Assembly (NCBI GenBank): GCA_020091685.1
Contig: CM034610.1
Span: forward strand, 28,693,673 to 28,757,672
Direction: 5' to 3'
Source of the DNA: Lutjanus erythropterus
Taxonomy: Eukaryota > Chordata > Actinopteri > Lutjaniformes > Lutjanidae
Length of the DNA: 64,000 nt
Position 1 is the stretch's first letter. Each line of letters begins with the position of its first letter. Positions 34,801 through 46,499 of this stretch are shown piece by piece. The notes beneath the pieces are model-generated. The model was not told the origin of the DNA. It made no database searches and was given only the letters and a program-made list of their open reading frames with translations. A program made the position numbers and the translations under genes.

Positions 34801-37680
34801 CAAACTTACAGGAAAGAGAGAATTGGTGATGTGATTATAAATGGTTCCTCTTCAGCTGGATACTGAGGAATGTGGATAATGTGACCAGTGAACATTTGTG
34901 TCACATGATCCAGAGTGTCCCTGTTTTCTGCCTCGCTGAACACGCCGAGTCACACTGAGGTCCCTTTTACTGTTTTACTGTTCCAGTAATCTGTTTTATG
35001 GTTGGACAGAAACTTGGAAATAAAAAATGATAATCAGTGTTAGTTAAACCAACTTCATCAAACAAATTTATAGACTTACAATAAGTTGTTACTTTGACTT
35101 TAATCACAGAAATAATTCAAAACATTTATTTCCGGTTATAAAATCTAATTTTGTTTGTCTTGATGTGTATGACTAAAACTCCAGGTTACACTCAGCTTTC
35201 TGCAGTAATCAGATTTCTTAAACAAAAAGTCAGGGGATCAGGTGCTGATTGTTCACAGGAACATTTTTGGTAAAATCTCAAATTAAACCACAGCGCACTG
35301 AGCCGACTTTACTGTGACTTTATTAAGAGTCAACCACATGTTTCGCCCGTGACTTCAGGTTTCTATAATCTTCTGCCCCAGTTACAGAAACCAGATTTCT
35401 CCTGGAGAACAATGATTTCTTGACCATAAATACACATAATCTGGTTTCTGATTCAGCTCGTTACATGTGAGGCTGGTCATGAGAAAGACTTCAGAGAAAG
35501 TCTCACTGTGACAGAAGAGTGGAAGGATTAAAGTAAAGACTCCATTACATGTAGTATTTTAAAATAACTCAAGTCTGAGTGAAACTGAAAGTAGCCTCTT
35601 GATGTCTGAATAAATCATTTTCCATCACTGAACATTTGATCAATTTGAAAAAAATCAGACACATTCACAGTAGCCAGGTTTTCTTTTCTTTTATATATTA
35701 TAATACAGGAAAAGTTTAAAAGTAACATAATAAAATCAATTACAGTTAAACGGGTCTGACTCAGTTAAAACTGGTTTGCAGCAGGTTCCTGTTCTGCAGC
35801 ACATAAAAGACAAAATCACATCATAAAACAGCAACAGTGAACGGAAAACAAAAAGAAAGCAAAGTTTCCATCCAGCGACTTTGAAACAAACTGAACTGTT
35901 GCAAGAAAGAGCAAAAAAAAATCAGCTGGTTTGGAGGGAATAAACTGGGCTACACAAAGCATAGTTTGGTCAGAAGTTGGCGGTCTGGGCTGCAGCACAC
36001 ATGTCTGTAACCAACAGGGGAAGCTGAGGTCACAAACTGGAAACAAAACCAGTCGTCTGCCAACAGCCAGTAAACCTCAGAGAAGAAGAAACAAACCTGT
36101 GGAGAGAGGACTTTGAGAATTACTTTCAATTTGGCAGGTTGTAATTATTCTTTCATTGTTCTACAGCAGAACATATTTGGAGAAAAGTGTTTCCATTAAA
36201 CTCAGTTTAAATGAGCATCCAACACAGAAATCAAGTCAGTGATCAGCGTGTAGTTACACTGATACACTGATGACTGACATGCTGCATTCCTCACAGATTT
36301 TACAGTAACTACAGTCGCCCTGCACACTCTGATTCCTCCCTGTAACCAACTTTCTTGTTTGCATTTTGCAGAGTGAACTCTCGGGTCGCCTCCTGACAGG
36401 GCATTGATTATTTCTTTATCAATGTGTCCTTATGATTAATAAATCTTGTAATTGATTATTGCAGCTGTTGTGGTAGAAACCTGCAGGTTGAGGAATTACA
36501 TTTGTCCTGGAAGATGTGAAGTTCAAATCTTCAACTGCCTGGAGAAAAAAAAGATAATAGAAAAAAATAAAGAACCAGAATTATATTTAAATTAACTGAA
36601 TAATGGTTCTTTATTCAACATTTTAACTTTTTATTTATCATTGTTGAAGTCTGATTCTTTAACCCCCAGTTGTAAAAATCTGTAGCCTGTACACCAAATT
36701 AAATAGTTAAAGTTTTAATATTCTGCCAATTTAAATGTGTGTCAGCCTGCACCTCGAGGGCTGAGCACCATTTCCTCTAAATTTTACTGGTGGTTAGTTT
36801 TGAGTCTCTTGGCTAGCCATGCATACCAAATCCAGAAATAAAATAAATGTTTCTGAGGAATATTGAGAATTTAAAAGCTCTAGACCATTTTTTTTCTTTT
36901 TTGGGCCAAAAATGGCTCCTTGCTTGGACCCACACACTTGGTGTTTGTACTAAATGATTTCAGAGTGTTGATTCCTGGGTCACTGACACTTGAGTGATCA
37001 AAAGTGACTTCAGAAAAAGACAAATATGCAGGCTGACTGTTGTGATCAGGCTGGTTGCACTTATGCATGCTGTGTTTTGCACTGAAAAACAAAAAAAAAG
37101 AGAATAAAATGGACGTAATCTGCCTGGTTTGTACATTTTGTATCACAAGCTGCGATGTATAATGTATTCAACAGCTTTATGATGCTTCCCAGTCAGCTCA
37201 CTGCCACTGAATATTGCAGGTTTCTGTTCCATATTGCATTTCGGTTCCTTTCACACTGCAGAATTTCAACTTGTGAATATCAGACGTTTGACTTTTAGGA
37301 TTTTTAAATCACTGATCCATTAACATTAAGATTGTGTCTGTACGGCATCATTTGGACAGATAATCTGTTCAGAGCGTCCTCGAATCAGGAACACCCTGCG
37401 ACTGTCAGGAAGGGCGAATCAGATCCAAAATGTGTCCAGTTATCCTCTGGTGTCGAGCCAGCGTTACGTTGACCAGCAGGAATCAAACTCCGGAGCATCT
37501 TTTTCTAACTGCTGTGTTTCTTTCTCCTGACAGGCCGTCTGCTGCTCCGACTCAAAGCACTGCTGTCCTGCAGGATATTCCTGTGATTACCAGTCTGGAG
37601 GCTGCGCTCAGCAGAACCAGCTGACCTGGGACACTTTGTTCGGGGAAAGAAAGAAAGACTTTGTCCAACATGGGCTTTAA
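19896..37680 (+). CDS. grn: Progranulin precursor, 827 aa, ten granulin domains
   Basis: Coding exons: 19896-19898, 20806-20946, 21976-22119, 22938-23051, 25217-25358, 25554-25663, 26047-26176, 26251-26342, 26856-27006, 27705-27802, 28193-28426, 30422-30658, 32017-32271, 32361-32594, 34504-34755, 37534-37680. All are GT/AG with continuous frame. A signal peptide (to about residue 18-20) is followed directly by ten granulin modules at about 21-72, 106-158, 190-242, 264-316, 348-399, 426-477, 505-556, 589-641, 668-719 and 750-803. Each has all 12 cysteines (C..C..CC..CC..CC..CC..C..C). Linkers often carry W(L/V)xK(V/I)P. Human progranulin has seven and a half granulins, so this is a longer fish form. 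It is secreted, taken up to lysosomes and cut into granulins. The tail ends FVQHGL, not the human QLL that binds sortilin. The start codon fills the last three bases of its exon; the ATG at 20815 is an alternative in-frame start four codons later. Confidence 0.96.
20137..20450. repeat. MITE-like element in intron of grn
   Basis: It starts AGGGCTGCAAAATTAATCAC and ends CAAATTGTGCAGCCCTG, so the termini are inverted. CAATCGCAATTTCAGTCAAA is internal. Fragments with the same words occur near 900-980 and 8525-8586. It lies between the ATG exon and the signal-peptide exon of grn. Confidence 0.65.
23592..23708. repeat. Hairpin-forming inverted repeat
   Basis: The left arm (23592-23639) contains GGTGTCCGTTATCAGGAATT. 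The right arm (23662-23708) contains its near-complement, AATTCCTGATTATGGACACC. Outer parts (GATAATGC and GCATTATC) pair too, giving a stem of about 47 bp with a loop of about 22 nt. It looks like a small transposon relic. It is non-coding. Confidence 0.75.
23779..23820. repeat. Perfect 42-bp palindrome
   Basis: Two 21-base arms meet at CCATGG with no spacer and no mismatch (left arm CAAGCCATAACTTCC..., right arm its exact complement). It sits 70 bp after the hairpin element and may be the join of the same element family. Confidence 0.9.
26177..26250 (+). other. Very short grn intron (74 bp)
   Basis: A GTAAGA donor and TTCTGTCAG acceptor flank 74 bases between the linker half-exon and the N-half exon of granulin domain 4. 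The phase is 1, as in the equivalent introns at 25359-25553 and 27007-27704. Confidence 0.85.
28427..30421 (+). other. Intron of grn (2.0 kb)
   Basis: This phase-0 intron splits granulin domain 6. I see no exon or well-defined repeat. The open frames here (for example 29191-29484) have no recognisable domain and lack splice support. Confidence 0.55.
32595..34503 (+). other. Intron of grn (1.9 kb)
   Basis: This phase-0 intron splits granulin domain 9. It is AT-rich. A short open frame runs from 34195 into the next exon, but it is intron read-through. Confidence 0.55.
34756..37533 (+). other. Last intron of grn (2.8 kb)
   Basis: This phase-0 intron splits granulin domain 10. Donor GTACGT, acceptor TCCTGACAG. 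I saw no exon or strong repeat structure in it. Confidence 0.55.
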
Positions 37681-38190
37681 TCCCACCGAGGTGCAGTCAG
37701 CCTGGATCCACACCCTCCATCTGCAGCTCGATAAGAGCTTTCTATCACTTCCTGTGTGTTAAGTCATTCACGGAAGTGGATTTAACAAGTTTCTGCCCTC
37801 CTGAGTATTTTTGGTGGAGACTTTGTGCAAGACAGGAAAAAAAAAACTACAGCCGTCTCTCGTTGTAATGAAGTAGAGGCACTTTGGTGGTAGGAAGGAA
37901 TTATTTCAGCATGTGAAGTGAAAAATGCTGTGCAGGAGTCTTTTAATGTTTTGCACCAGGCAGAAAATATTTATCATCATCATCACGCTCACGTCTTTGA
38001 AATTAGCATGACAGCGATACAGCCATGAGAGGGAAGGTCTCCTGCTGTTATTCTGTATTTTTCTTATTGTCACCGATACGAAAAATACAGAATATCACCA
38101 ACCAGCTTCTTTGTTTTTGTGTTTTCTGATTATGACAGTTGAAAGTCAGTGATTGCCCTGTGCTGTTTCATTTCTCTATTAAAAAGAGAA
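37681..38190 (+). other. Probable grn 3' UTR
   Basis: This is non-coding sequence after the TAA at 37678-37680. An ATTAAA poly(A) signal variant lies at 38178-38183. A canonical AATAAA comes only at 38979-38984, inside a transposon-like element, so either could end the transcript. Confidence 0.45.
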
Positions 38191-38547
38191 ACATAAACGT
38201 TTCTGCCGCCTCGCTGTGGGCAACATTTCATCAACTCCTCATACTTGACAGGTGTTTCTAGGAGTGGTTGTCTGTTACTTCACGTCCACACTTTGAGGAA
38301 GCCGCGTTTTTTTGTTTGATGCTCCGCAGGCACAAGTCGTTTCCGTTAAACTGCCGGTGGTTTCTTGAAGCAATTTCATGTAGTGGTTCATTTTATTTAA
38401 TCTTTATTTTGTCTGTGATTTACTGAGAGGTCCTGGGAACATGGAACGAACAAACAGTGCAGATTAATTTCATGTAAAGTGATTTAAATAGTTTATTACA
38501 ATTTGGATGTTTAGTTATCATACATTTGGTTAAAGCAACATGAACAA

Positions 38548-39310
38548 TGACTACGTTTACATGCACAAAAGATTCAGATTTTTGCTCTTATTCTGAAAAA
38601 CTACTACTGAATTCTGTTTGCATGTAGAGGTTTTCCAATGCCATTATTTTGCTTCTGATACAGATTCTGACGTTGTATCATTTGGATGCATAGACGTGTG
38701 TACTCACCAGTACCTGATCCAGTATTTTAATCTGCATCAGAGGCAGAACAGTCCTGTTTACATGGCTAGGAAAATGAATTCCCATCTACATGCAGCAGTG
38801 TATACTCTGATTAATGTAATGATGTGCGTCCTTAAGGCTTTACTGAGATGCATATTCCAAATACGCTGCATACACGTGCAAAGAATGCTCCTAAAACGTG
38901 AATAATGTTGGTATATCTCTCATGTCTTCATTGGAAGATGCTGTATTCACATCCACAAAACATAAAACACGTTTGACAATAAATTCCTATAGTGACATCA
39001 TACTGTTTACAAAGAATGGATTGAAATATATCAAATAACATTATTCTGTGTATTAATTTTTACGTAATAATTCTTGCAGCAATAGTCGTCTCCTTGTCTC
39101 AGGGAGCTACATTACATCAGTTTTCAAAGAGGTTAAAATATTTTCGTCCTGCTCTCGTCCACTAAATTCATCCTGTTTGCTATTAACCAGTGTGAGGCCT
39201 AATTCAGAATATCCAGAGGGAATATGTTGTTTACACAACTCGTATCAGGTTCTGAATGTTGTCATATTCACAATAATAGCAGAAAATTAATGTGCATGTG
39301 AACGTAGTCA
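38548..39310. mobile_element. Non-autonomous DNA transposon-like element
   Basis: The terminal inverted repeats are TGACTACGTTTACATGCACA at 38548-38567 and, at 39291-39310, its complement with one mismatch (19 of 20). The interior carries subterminal repeats of TTCTGA and TACATGCA words and no coding frame. It lies just downstream of grn and carries an AATAAA at 38979-38984. No clear target-site duplication is visible. Confidence 0.75.
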
Positions 39311-40149
39311 CTGACCGACTAGACGAAGAGCGTGTGCCTTCTGTAATTTCACTCTAAAGAGGGACTGGTCGGTCAGGAAAAAATTAGTCCGTCATTGAAA
39401 TAGAACAAACATGATTTTATTTTGTGTTTTGGACACATGAGGGTAGATTTCTCTAAACTCAGCCAAGAGACAGGAGGCGAGTACATCGTCATGTCAAAAT
39501 CCAGGAACTGCTCCATCAGCAGAGAACAAAAAACAGAGACGATAAACTTGTATTTCTCAGCTTCTGTGTTTGAACAGCGGTCTCACATGTTGTCTCACAT
39601 GTTGTCATCAAGTCTTTGTTTTTTGGTTTCTTGCTTCTGGAGAGTTTCCAAACACTAAATGAGTTATTCTCAAGATGTTCCCTTACCAACTTTTCCTTCC
39701 CAGTGGCCGATACCGACCACAGATCAGATACCAGTCCGTTAAAAATATATATTATTGTTGTTATTATACCCTTACGGAATAAGCGGTTACAGAAAATGAA
39801 TGAATGAATGAATGTTATTATTTTTAGCAGCTGTATTTTGTTGCCATACAGGACGCTGCTGGGTCCCATTCTGGGGCAAATACATTTCATCTTATTGGAT
39901 CAGAGCGTAGAAACAACCCAAAACTCCTCAAGATTGTAGTCATACTGCTCTTAAATTCTTTAGTTGGATTTTTTCAGAGGAGTCTTTACAGGTCATGAGG
40001 AAATTTGTAATTTTATTAAATCCACTATTTTTGACTAAAGATCAGACCCATCCTGGAATAAAATGTCCAAACGTGCTCACATCCACATCATGTTGTCACT
40101 GCTACTTTTAGATTCTCGTCTTGGTTCATTAATGTGTTTTTTTTTCCTG

Positions 40150-40213
40150 CCTCCTCCTCCTCCTCCTCTGGCCTTTCAAGGAAGATTGTACTTTGAGGAG
40201 GAGGAGGAGGAGG
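40150..40213. repeat. CTC/GAG trinucleotide hairpin
   Basis: A 19-base CCT/CTC run at 40150-40168 and an exactly complementary GAG run at 40195-40213 are separated by 26 bases. A perfect stem, or a triplex-type structure, is possible. Confidence 0.85.
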
Positions 40214-41689
40214 AAGGGGGCGGGTGAAGGCTCCAGAGTGAAATAAAGTTCTTGAAAATATCAGTTTGCTCAATGTGATAATTAAATTTGTTGAGGTCAT
40301 CCTTGAAGTTTATCGGTTGGCAGGATGTGCAGACGCTCACACAACGAGCCCACACACTTCCTCTGGCCTTTTCCCCTCCATATCCTCTTACCCCCACCCC
40401 CACATCCCCACACACACCCTGCCCGCCCCACCTCCCTCGTCCCAGTCATCAGAAAGTTGTTATGACGACCCGAGTAAATACGAGACAGACGAGCGGAGAC
40501 ACAACTGTGGGGGGTGGTGTCCCACTTTACTGTCAGCTTGGCAGGGCAGCGGTGTTGCCAGGCTGCTGGAGGAGCTTTATTTTAAGTCATCTGCCCTCTG
40601 GTGGTCAGAAACAGACACGCTGGCTCTTCTGCTTGAGTTGAAAACAAAAGGCAACACATGCTGTTTCAGCTCTAAATGAGGTCAGATACTCGCCTCCTGT
40701 GAGGCCCCCATTGTTGACGATCTACAGGACAGTTACTTATGTGGATGTCCTTTAACACAGACTGATGTCTTTGTGAGGACAGAGACGCCTGCTTTCACTT
40801 TAGATTAACTTAGAGACTTCAGTTCAATTTAAAGTACGTTATTCGCCCCGTAAGGGTTAATTTGGGGAATGCAAATTTATAAATCCAAACAGTTCATTTG
40901 AGTTTTTAAAGTTTAAAGGTTGGCTCCATTATTTTTATTTGGTTTTTTTTGTAGGTTTTCATATCATCCTGCATCTTCCCAGTATGTGTTCAAATCCAGA
41001 TGTTCAAACTTTGGCCAAAGTACAAATGTTTTGGGCGTCAGAATTCCCCGCCCTTCTCCAAATGTTTTCCCACACGACCTAATGAAGGTTTCTGCATGAC
41101 AACGTTGCATCATTGTTGTAATCTACATCACTACTTTTGTTAACAGCTGAGTGAGAGTTTCCATTTGAAAAACCTGGAAAAAAAACACACTTTTACATGT
41201 TAAAGTTCAACATTTTGGTTAATACTGGTGTGAATTGTTTTGGTTTAATAATATAATTCATGTTGTTTAGATTAAAATGGTGTATTAAAAATGTTAAAAC
41301 AAATTATTAACATTCCAATGTGTACGATATACAGCATTCAAAATCTTACTTAACAATAATAGAAATAAGTGTTAGCATCAGGTATAAAAAGTAAAAGTAC
41401 TACAATGTAAAAATGAAAAAGTTGAGAAAACCCCAGATTTGAAGCCAAATAGATTTCTGAGTTTTCAACTCAGATGATTAAGTTTTGAAAGTTTTATCAA
41501 CCGCTGATCTTTTGTTGAGATAATTTACTTTTCTTCTTTAGATAAACTTTTAAGTGGTTTTGAATTTTAGAAACTCAAAACATTGTATTTAAAAAATATA
41601 TACTGAGTAGATTAATTGGCGTGAAAGTAAACGCTAATATTTTAGTATTTTCACTTAAAACTATTTAATCAGGGTTAATCAGAAATCAG

Positions 41690-41740
41690 AAAAACTCAGG
41701 ATTTGTCACAGTGAGCTGCTGTGACAAATCCTGAGTTTTT
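41690..41740. repeat. Perfect 22-bp stem with 7-nt loop
   Basis: The left arm 41690-41711 (AAAAACTCAGGATTTGTCAC + AG) is the exact complement of 41719-41740. The loop is 7 nt. There is no T-run context or RNA gene around it, so its nature is unknown. Confidence 0.85.
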
Positions 41741-42334
41741 TTGAAGTCCTCGGCTTGGTCAGGGTTAGCAACTCAAAGGAGAGTGTGTATTTTTGGAGCG
41801 GTGGATGTTTGTTTTCAGGATAACAAGCTGTTGGAAAATGGGCTCTTAATCCAGTAGGACATTTTTCAGACTGTTGGTCAGTGGCATTGCATCATTTCTT
41901 CCCCCGACTTCCAGTCTTTATCCTAAATTAAACTAACTGACTGCTCCTCATATTTAACAAACAGACTGGAACTGAGCTCCTCATCTAACTCTCGGCTTGT
42001 ATTTCCCAAAATGTCAAACAATTAAACACCGAATAAGAGAAGATGCACAGTTTGGTTTTAGTGTGGCACGTTTAAGCTGTCAAACATACTCATCCACATT
42101 AATTAATCAATTAAATTAGCTACTGTAATTAATCAATTTCTGTTATTTGGCCTCAGTGAGACCCTAAGAAGCTGTGTGACCTCAGAGAGGCTTTTCAGTT
42201 CTATGTTTAGCAGACTTGACCCACCAACAGCACAGAGGACTAAAGTGACAAAAACCCTTTGACGTGGGAGCAAACTTTCTCCTCAGCCTCACTATTGGTC
42301 CGTCACTGATCCCATTCAGATGTTGCCAGGGAAA

Positions 42335-42335
<1 letters not shown>

Positions 42336-42370
<35 letters not shown>
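42336..42370. repeat. (AC)n microsatellite
   Basis: This is an uninterrupted CA run of about 35 bases in the grn-map3k14 intergenic region. Confidence 0.95.
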
Positions 42371-42371
<1 letters not shown>

Positions 42372-43009
42372 CGTGTTTACACTCCCTCCTCTGGTATTTA
42401 GCTAATTCCCATAGGAATGCATAGATTCTAGTCATCTCTATTTGGGACAGCAAATGTGTAGGAGGAGAGGAAGCTCAACTGATGGACTGAAAAACAACAG
42501 CAATGTTAGCGCGTTACTGTTTTCTTACCCTTATATAATGTTCTTTGAATATATTTATTAATCAAATTCAGTCTAGAAACGACTTCATTTCTAGTTCATT
42601 CTCCTGGACCAAGATTAACTGATTAACCTCTGGTTAAAACCTGTGAGAATTTAATTTACACATAAATTGTGTCCATAAAGTGAAAAACCAGGATTATTTT
42701 GCTTGAATTTAAAGGTGCATGGTGTGAGAGATTTAGGGGGATATATATTATATTTATGAGAATGTTTTCATTAGTGTATTATCACCTGAAAATAAGAGTT
42801 GTTGTATTTACTTTACCTTACAATGAACTCTTTATCTCTACAGAGGCAGCGGCTTTTCTTTGGACAAACCAAACACTGGCTCTAGATACGGCCTTTCACA
42901 TTTTGCACATTTTGCCACCACTGTAGGTTCTTCTACATGTTGAGAGTGAAACAACATGCTTTCAATCTGCAAGCTCACTGCAATAAACTGTCAAAAAAAG
43001 CCCAGTTTT

Positions 43010-43300
43010 GTGCACTTAAAGGACCAGTGTGTCGGATTTAGTGGCATCTAGAAGTGAGTTTGCAGATTGCAACCAACTGCCCTCACCCTCCCCTTCCAAG
43101 TGTGTAGGAGAACCTATGGTGTTTACAAAACTTGCAAATGCATAAGGCTGTATCTAGATCCAGTGTTTGGTTTGTTTGTTCTGGGCTTCTGTAGTAACAT
43201 GGCGATGAAATGTAGCGACCTCTGCGGAACAGGGTCGTGTCTAGATGGTAACCCCGGACCTGCTTCATTTTCACCCAAACCACGACCTTTTATTTTAGAT
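43010..43300. repeat. Dispersed fish repeat
   Basis: The order of words (AAAGGACCAGTGTGTCGGAT, TTAGTGGCATCTAGAAGTGA, GCAGATTGCAACCAACTGCC, CTTCTGTAGTAACATGGCGA) matches a repeat I remember as abundant in teleosts. A divergent part in the opposite arrangement lies at about 42708-42960 (GGTGCATGGTGTGAGAGATT, TACGGCCTTTCACATTTTGC). The family name is unknown to me. Confidence 0.6.
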
Positions 43301-43929
43301 TTACATTAGCCCTTATTGTCTCCCTGAGGAGGAAGTTGTCTCAGATACTTGAGAGAACACAGGCGACACAGCCGAGCACATCTACGATCCAGAGTCACAT
43401 CCAGATCCATACACACCAAAACACACATCCCAACAATATTACAGAGACCCTGCACCAGGATCCTGCACATTCCCCAAACATCCCTAAGATCTGATCTATA
43501 ATGATAAGTACTATGACTTTTGGTACTTGATGCTTTCACTTGTACTTTTAATTAAGTGAGAGTTTGAATGCAGGACTTTTACTTGTGACAGATTTTTGTA
43601 CTTCATTACCTTATTATATTACAGTGTATTTCATTATAATACTGGTACTTTTACTTAAGAGTACTTCTTCATTAAGTACATTTCATTCTAAGTTCACCGT
43701 GTCTTTATTTAGTCCGGGGAAATTGTTGTTTTATGACTTTTATGTTGCACTAAAAGAAACATTCAGGAGACTAAAAGAGGCTGACAGACAAGCTCCAAGT
43801 GTCAGTGAGGGCATCTACAGTATTCATCCAGAGTGTGTGGAGGCTGCAGTGTGTGGGTGGAGGGTGTTCTGGGTGTTGTTGGGTGAGGGGGGGGTGACTG
43901 AGGTGTAGGAGCTCATAATTCACACACGT

Positions 43930-44137
43930 GGTCGACCAATCAGCAGAGCCTGCGGGGGCAGAAAGCCGGTAGGTTACACTCGAACACTGAATTCACACAT
44001 GACACACAGGACGAGCAGAGAGACAGGGAACTTTTCTTCTTCTTCTTCTTCTTCTTCCTCTTCTCTTTCTTCAGGATCACTGGAGCGATTTCACCTGAAC
44101 CTGAGACAGGAGACGAGCCACTGATCGTCCCTCTGAG
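43930..44137 (+). promoter_or_regulatory. Candidate map3k14 promoter and non-coding first exon
   Basis: ACCAATCAG (CCAAT box) at 43935-43943 is followed by GC-richer sequence. A TTC microsatellite (44034-44057) and a stretch ending CCTCTGAG|GTAATC at 44137/44138 follow, which looks like a 5' splice site. The next used acceptor would be TCTCTTGCAG at 48239. There is no TATA box. The exon is inferred from layout only. Confidence 0.4.
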
Positions 44138-45329
44138 GTAATCTGCTCTGCTGGTGCTGAGTTTCACCCTGCTGACACTTTAAACCTCCCTGACAGGCTG
44201 ATTTCGTTTTACTGGAGGAGTTCTCACCCTCAGGCAGGGTCCTTTATCTAAGTAAAAGTAGTTATACCAAAATCTAAAAGTACTCTGCTACAAATAAAAG
44301 TCCTTAAAATCTACCTGAAGTATCAAAAGTTATGTAGACTGACTCCTTTCACTGTGTAGTAAAATATATTATTCTGTTTTTATATCTAACAAACACGTTA
44401 AGAGCATGAGGTTCATGAATGTGAGGCCATTTCTACACACTGCAACTCATCTTTTCTCATTATCTTAACATAAATATCTATGTTTTAATACATTTAGATT
44501 ATAATTGAATAATAAAAAAAAGAAAGAAAAAAGTGCAATCTAATCTGAATACATTTGGATACTTTTTGGATTACTTCAAAATCAAATATTTAAAATACTG
44601 CCTCTTATAAGCACCTAAAAATGAATGCAAACACAATAATCTGACCTCCACAAATGTTATTTATTTCTTATTAAAACTTTAAAAACATTTTCAATGCAAA
44701 TAAAATATATTTTGCAAATTCAGTATTCACAGTCGGTCACATCATTTGTGGAACAAACTGAATATTCTACAACATGTTGGATGCTGTTTTTGTGTGTGTG
44801 TTTTTTTTTTACTTTTTGTTGCTGCCGCTTTTTAAATCAAAGGCCACATGCAGGACTTTGCTCATGTAACATGTGAGGAGCACTTATAAATTTTCAATGT
44901 AAATAAAAAGGAATAAAAACTTAATTATCCATAATCATCATTAAAAGTAAAACTAAATATTATTTAAGTCATTTACAAAACTGGTGAATTTTGAGTAACA
45001 GACTTTTCATGAGTTAATAGAGAATCAGTTATCACAGAAAAATGTTTCAAAATTTTGACATAATCAAAAAGTAATCAAGTAACCCCTGACAATGTAACTA
45101 TAATCTAATTACACATTTTTCAAAAGTAATCTCGGTTGATTATCGTTACTTATTATTTTCAGAGAATTCAGTCTCTGCCCCTGTGCAACCTAATGCATGA
45201 ATTTTGTTGAACTTGTTGTACTTTAGCACAGTACTTGAGTAAATGTACTCAGGTCACAGAGTGTAGAGGGAAGTGAGCAGCAGTGCACCATGGGAAGAGA
45301 GGCATTTGTCGTATATCAGGAACTATTCT

Positions 45330-45750
45330 TATCGCTTTGCCATCAGCCTTTTTGAAGGAGAAACCGCCGTTATATAAACTAAACATCCCTCTCTCCAAGG
45401 CAACCAAACTCATAAGGAAAAACGTGAATTTTACCTTAAAGAACACGGGAGTTGCTGGACTACCGCTGCCTCAATCTTTTTGTTTGTTCGTGTTGTTGTG
45501 TGACTTTGGTAAATCTGAACTAACATTTTAAAACACCAAAGCCAAAAATAATAAAAACAAACTATCTTATTGAGGCAGCGGTAGACCAGCGTCTCCCGTT
45601 TCCTACCAGGTAAAATTAACATTTTTGACAATGGAGTCTGGTGGCTTTTGAGAGAGCGATAATTGGCTTACATAACAGCTGTTTCCAGCTGGAAATGGCT
45701 GTCTGATGGTAAAGAGTGGTGAAAATATTCTAAATGTAGTGTACACTTAT
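45330..45750. repeat. Foldback element, copy 2
   Basis: The left arm carries CTCCAAGGCAACCAAACTC and GACTACCGCTGCCTCAAT. The right arm carries TTGAGGCAGCGGTAGACC and ACAATGGAGTCTGGTG in inverted order. It shares TGAAAATATTCTAAAT with the end of copy 1 at 4175-4630. Confidence 0.75.
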
Positions 45751-46499
45751 AATGATTGGTTGATAATTTTTTCAAGGCCTAAAATATGTTTTACTGCTGC
45801 TGATCACCATCTGCTGTAGGTGATATATTGATTATCACACGTTAATGTTCACAGTTCAGCTGTGGATCTTTTCAGTTGTAGTTTCAGTTTGTGATTTCCA
45901 GTTTCACGTCCTCACGTTATCAAACCGAAGTGCTTCAGGTCTGATATCACATCCACCCTCAGACCCTGTGCGAGGACTTCAGGACAAGTGTGGTCTTTAT
46001 GTGTGTGGGAAGTGTGTGTGTTTTGATCCCCGAGTATTCGCTGTCAACATGGCGAGTGTTGAGGAAGAGAGACTTCGACAGCTGGCCGCCCTCAGTGGAA
46101 GGCATGTGGCTGCTTCTCCGCGTGCCAAATCTCTCAATGCTATTTATACTCACCTTGCCAGGCTCACTACTGGTGTCTGTTCATTCACGCCCGGCCACGG
46201 CAAATGCCACCGCATCAGAACACCAATTACACATTTACTGTTTCTACTGTAGCTGATTTGACATGACTTGAATATATATAATATGAGGGGATTTTTTTGC
46301 TCAGAAGTTAAAATATATATATATATGTTATCAAATGACACAGAGCTAAAATATTCTGCAGTTTGGGTGTGTTGCAGTTTTACACACTACAGTAATGTTT
46401 GCTCTGGGAAACTATCCAAAAAAGTGACAATGACAAAATACATTAATAAAATACATATCAGAATAATTAGATGAGGATGTTTCTGGCTCATACTGTACT

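Larger units (their letters stand above)
38191..43929. other. Repeat-rich intergenic region between grn and map3k14
   Basis: I can support no gene. It holds an inverted-repeat element (38548-39310), a GAG/CTC hairpin (40150-40213), a perfect 22-bp stem (41690-41740), an AC microsatellite (42336-42370) and fragments of a dispersed fish repeat (about 42708-42960 and 43010-43300). Frames such as 40266-40679 are low-complexity and have no start context, splice support or domain. Confidence 0.6.

Noticed and set aside
40266-40679. 137-codon frame between grn and map3k14
   Set aside because: Low-complexity Pro/His/Ser sequence over CA- and C-rich DNA with no family, splice or start support.
43715-43725. 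NF-kB-like site GGGGAAATTG upstream of map3k14
   Set aside because: It lacks the final CC of the kB consensus and lies over 200 bp from the presumed start; too weak.
45845-46256. Overlapping frames of 135 and 88 codons upstream of NIK
   Set aside because: No recognisable domain; no splice site joins them in frame to the exon at 48240; they border repeats.
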